DNA of 6,546 nucleotides from Planctomycetota bacterium (lineage in GTDB: Bacteria; Planctomycetota; Planctomycetia; Pirellulales; Lacipirellulaceae). Where the stretch lies: assembly GCA_022615465.1 (NCBI GenBank), contig JAKEGR010000263.1, forward strand, positions 1 to 6,546. Reading direction: 5' to 3'. Shown one piece after another: positions 5,741 through 6,546 of this stretch. Position 1 is the stretch's first letter; the number at the start of each line of letters is the position of its first letter. Below the pieces are notes generated by a model. It saw only the letters and a program-made list of their open reading frames with translations. It was not told where the DNA came from and ran no database searches. A program made the translations under genes and the position numbers.

Positions 5741-6546
5741 TTAGGGACCACCACCGCGCGATGGTTGCACCGCCTCTTCGGCCTCACTTCGCATCCGCAG
5801 TTGCGGCTTTTCGAGCGCGACGGTCGTATACGGCCCGACACTGGTTGTGAGCCATACGCTTGAACCAATCACCGAATCGTGCCCGATCACGGTGTTCCCG
5901 CCGAGAATGGTTGCATTGGCGTAAATGACCACGCGATCCTCGAGCGTGGGATGGCGCTTCTGGCCGCGGACCAGGTTGCCTTCTTCATCGGTGTTGAAAC
6001 TGAGCGCGCCGAGCGTCACCCCTTGATAGATCTTTACGTGCTCGCCAATCTCACACGTCTCGCCAATCACGACACCCGTGCCATGATCGATGAAGAAGTG
6101 GTCCCCGATCTTGGCGCCAGGATGAATGTCAATGCCCGTGCGGCCGTGCGCCCACTCCGTCATCATGCGGGGGATAAAAGGAATATCGAGTTGGTAGAGG
6201 ACATGCGCGAGACGATACACGGTGATCGCCTCCAGTCCTGGATAGCAGAAGATCACTTCGTCGAGCGATTTGCAGGCCGGATCGCCATCGAACGCGGCTT
6301 GCACATCGGTGGCCAGTTGCCTCCGTAAACCGGCAAGTCGCTCGAAGAACAGTATCGTCTTCGCCTGACCAAGCGCTTCGAAATCCTGATCGGGATCACA
6401 ATCGTCGGTCGCGCCCGCTTCGTGTCGCAGCGCGCGGCCAATCTGCTGCGTAAGTCGATCATGCAATCGATCGAGCAAGTCGCCGACATAGTACGCAACA
6501 TTGCCGCGGTGCAATCCCTCGCGACGCCGGTAACCCGGGTAGAGGA
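5741..6546 (-). CDS. cysE: Serine O-acetyltransferase, 5' end cut by the right window edge
   Basis: Transfers acetyl from acetyl-CoA to L-serine to give O-acetylserine, the first step of cysteine synthesis, in the cytoplasm. The visible 267 codons start inside the gene: the frame is open to base 6546, and the codons before the TTG at 6512-6514 read [10 protein letters not shown], which continues the family-like N-terminal region, so that TTG is taken as an internal leucine. After an alpha-helical N-terminal part comes [13 protein letters not shown] left-handed beta-helix of hexapeptide repeats then begins at [20 protein letters not shown], with the catalytic Asp and His pair in IDIHPG (Asp at about 6128-6130) and in FIDHGTG. 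It continues with [43 protein letters not shown] and [16 protein letters not shown]. The tail ends in a Glu-rich and then Gly-rich stretch, not the Ile terminus that E. coli CysE uses to bind CysK. The gene converges on tatC. The enzyme family is clear; maltose or other sugar acetyltransferases lack the helical N-terminal part. Confidence 0.92.
   Translation of the reverse strand, partial: LYPGYRRREGLHRGNVAYYVGDLLDRLHDRLTQQIGRALRHEAGATDDCDPDQDFEALGQAKTILFFERLAGLRRQLATDVQAAFDGDPACKSLDEVIFCYPGLEAITVYRLAHVLYQLDIPFIPRMMTEWAHGRTGIDIHPGAKIGDHFFIDHGTGVVIGETCEIGEHVKIYQGVTLGALSFNTDEEGNLVRGQKRHPTLEDRVVIYANATILGGNTVIGHDSVIGSSVWLTTSVGPYTTVALEKPQLRMRSEAEEAVQPSRGGGP

Noticed and set aside
5741..6514. Serine acetyltransferase starting at the TTG at 6514
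   Set aside because: The reading frame stays open to the window edge and the upstream codons encode [10 protein letters not shown], which looks like continuing family sequence, so the true start is outside the window.

Overview
The window looks like chromosomal DNA of a planctomycete, probably from the Pirellulales group. This placement is inferred. It rests on a small lipoprotein with a motif block that I associate with planctomycetes, a TatC with a very long first periplasmic loop, and a serine acetyltransferase with an N-terminal extension and a hexapeptide domain of the type common in that phylum. The DNA is moderately GC-rich and genes are closely packed, with intergenic spacers of 80 to 240 bp. 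There is no tRNA, rRNA, CRISPR array, insertion sequence or phage gene.

Layout, left to right. Bases 1-1517 and 1514-2551 form a leftward cluster that reads from right to left: an RluB/RsuA-type rRNA pseudouridine synthase, then pyrK (electron-transfer subunit of dihydroorotate dehydrogenase), whose TTG start overlaps the previous stop codon, then a short-chain dehydrogenase/reductase that runs off the left edge. Bases 2552-2788 are a spacer with a near-perfect hairpin repeat and a weak promoter candidate. Bases 2789-3193 encode a small proline-rich lipoprotein on the minus strand, with its own plausible promoter at 3234-3262. Bases 3420-4391 encode a class I mannose-6-phosphate isomerase, also on the minus strand. 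A 207-bp divergent spacer separates it from tatC (4599-5660, plus strand). tatC converges on a serine O-acetyltransferase gene (5741 to beyond the right edge, minus strand), with a second imperfect hairpin in the 80-bp gap.

The genes are mostly housekeeping functions: rRNA modification, pyrimidine synthesis, sugar-phosphate metabolism, Tat protein export and cysteine synthesis. Only the rluB-pyrK pair is clearly coupled. The others look like neighbours and not members of one pathway. I see no evidence for a new multi-gene system. The items most worth a second look are the uncharacterised lipoprotein, the two intergenic hairpins, which look like dispersed repeats, and the roughly 120-residue loop in TatC.
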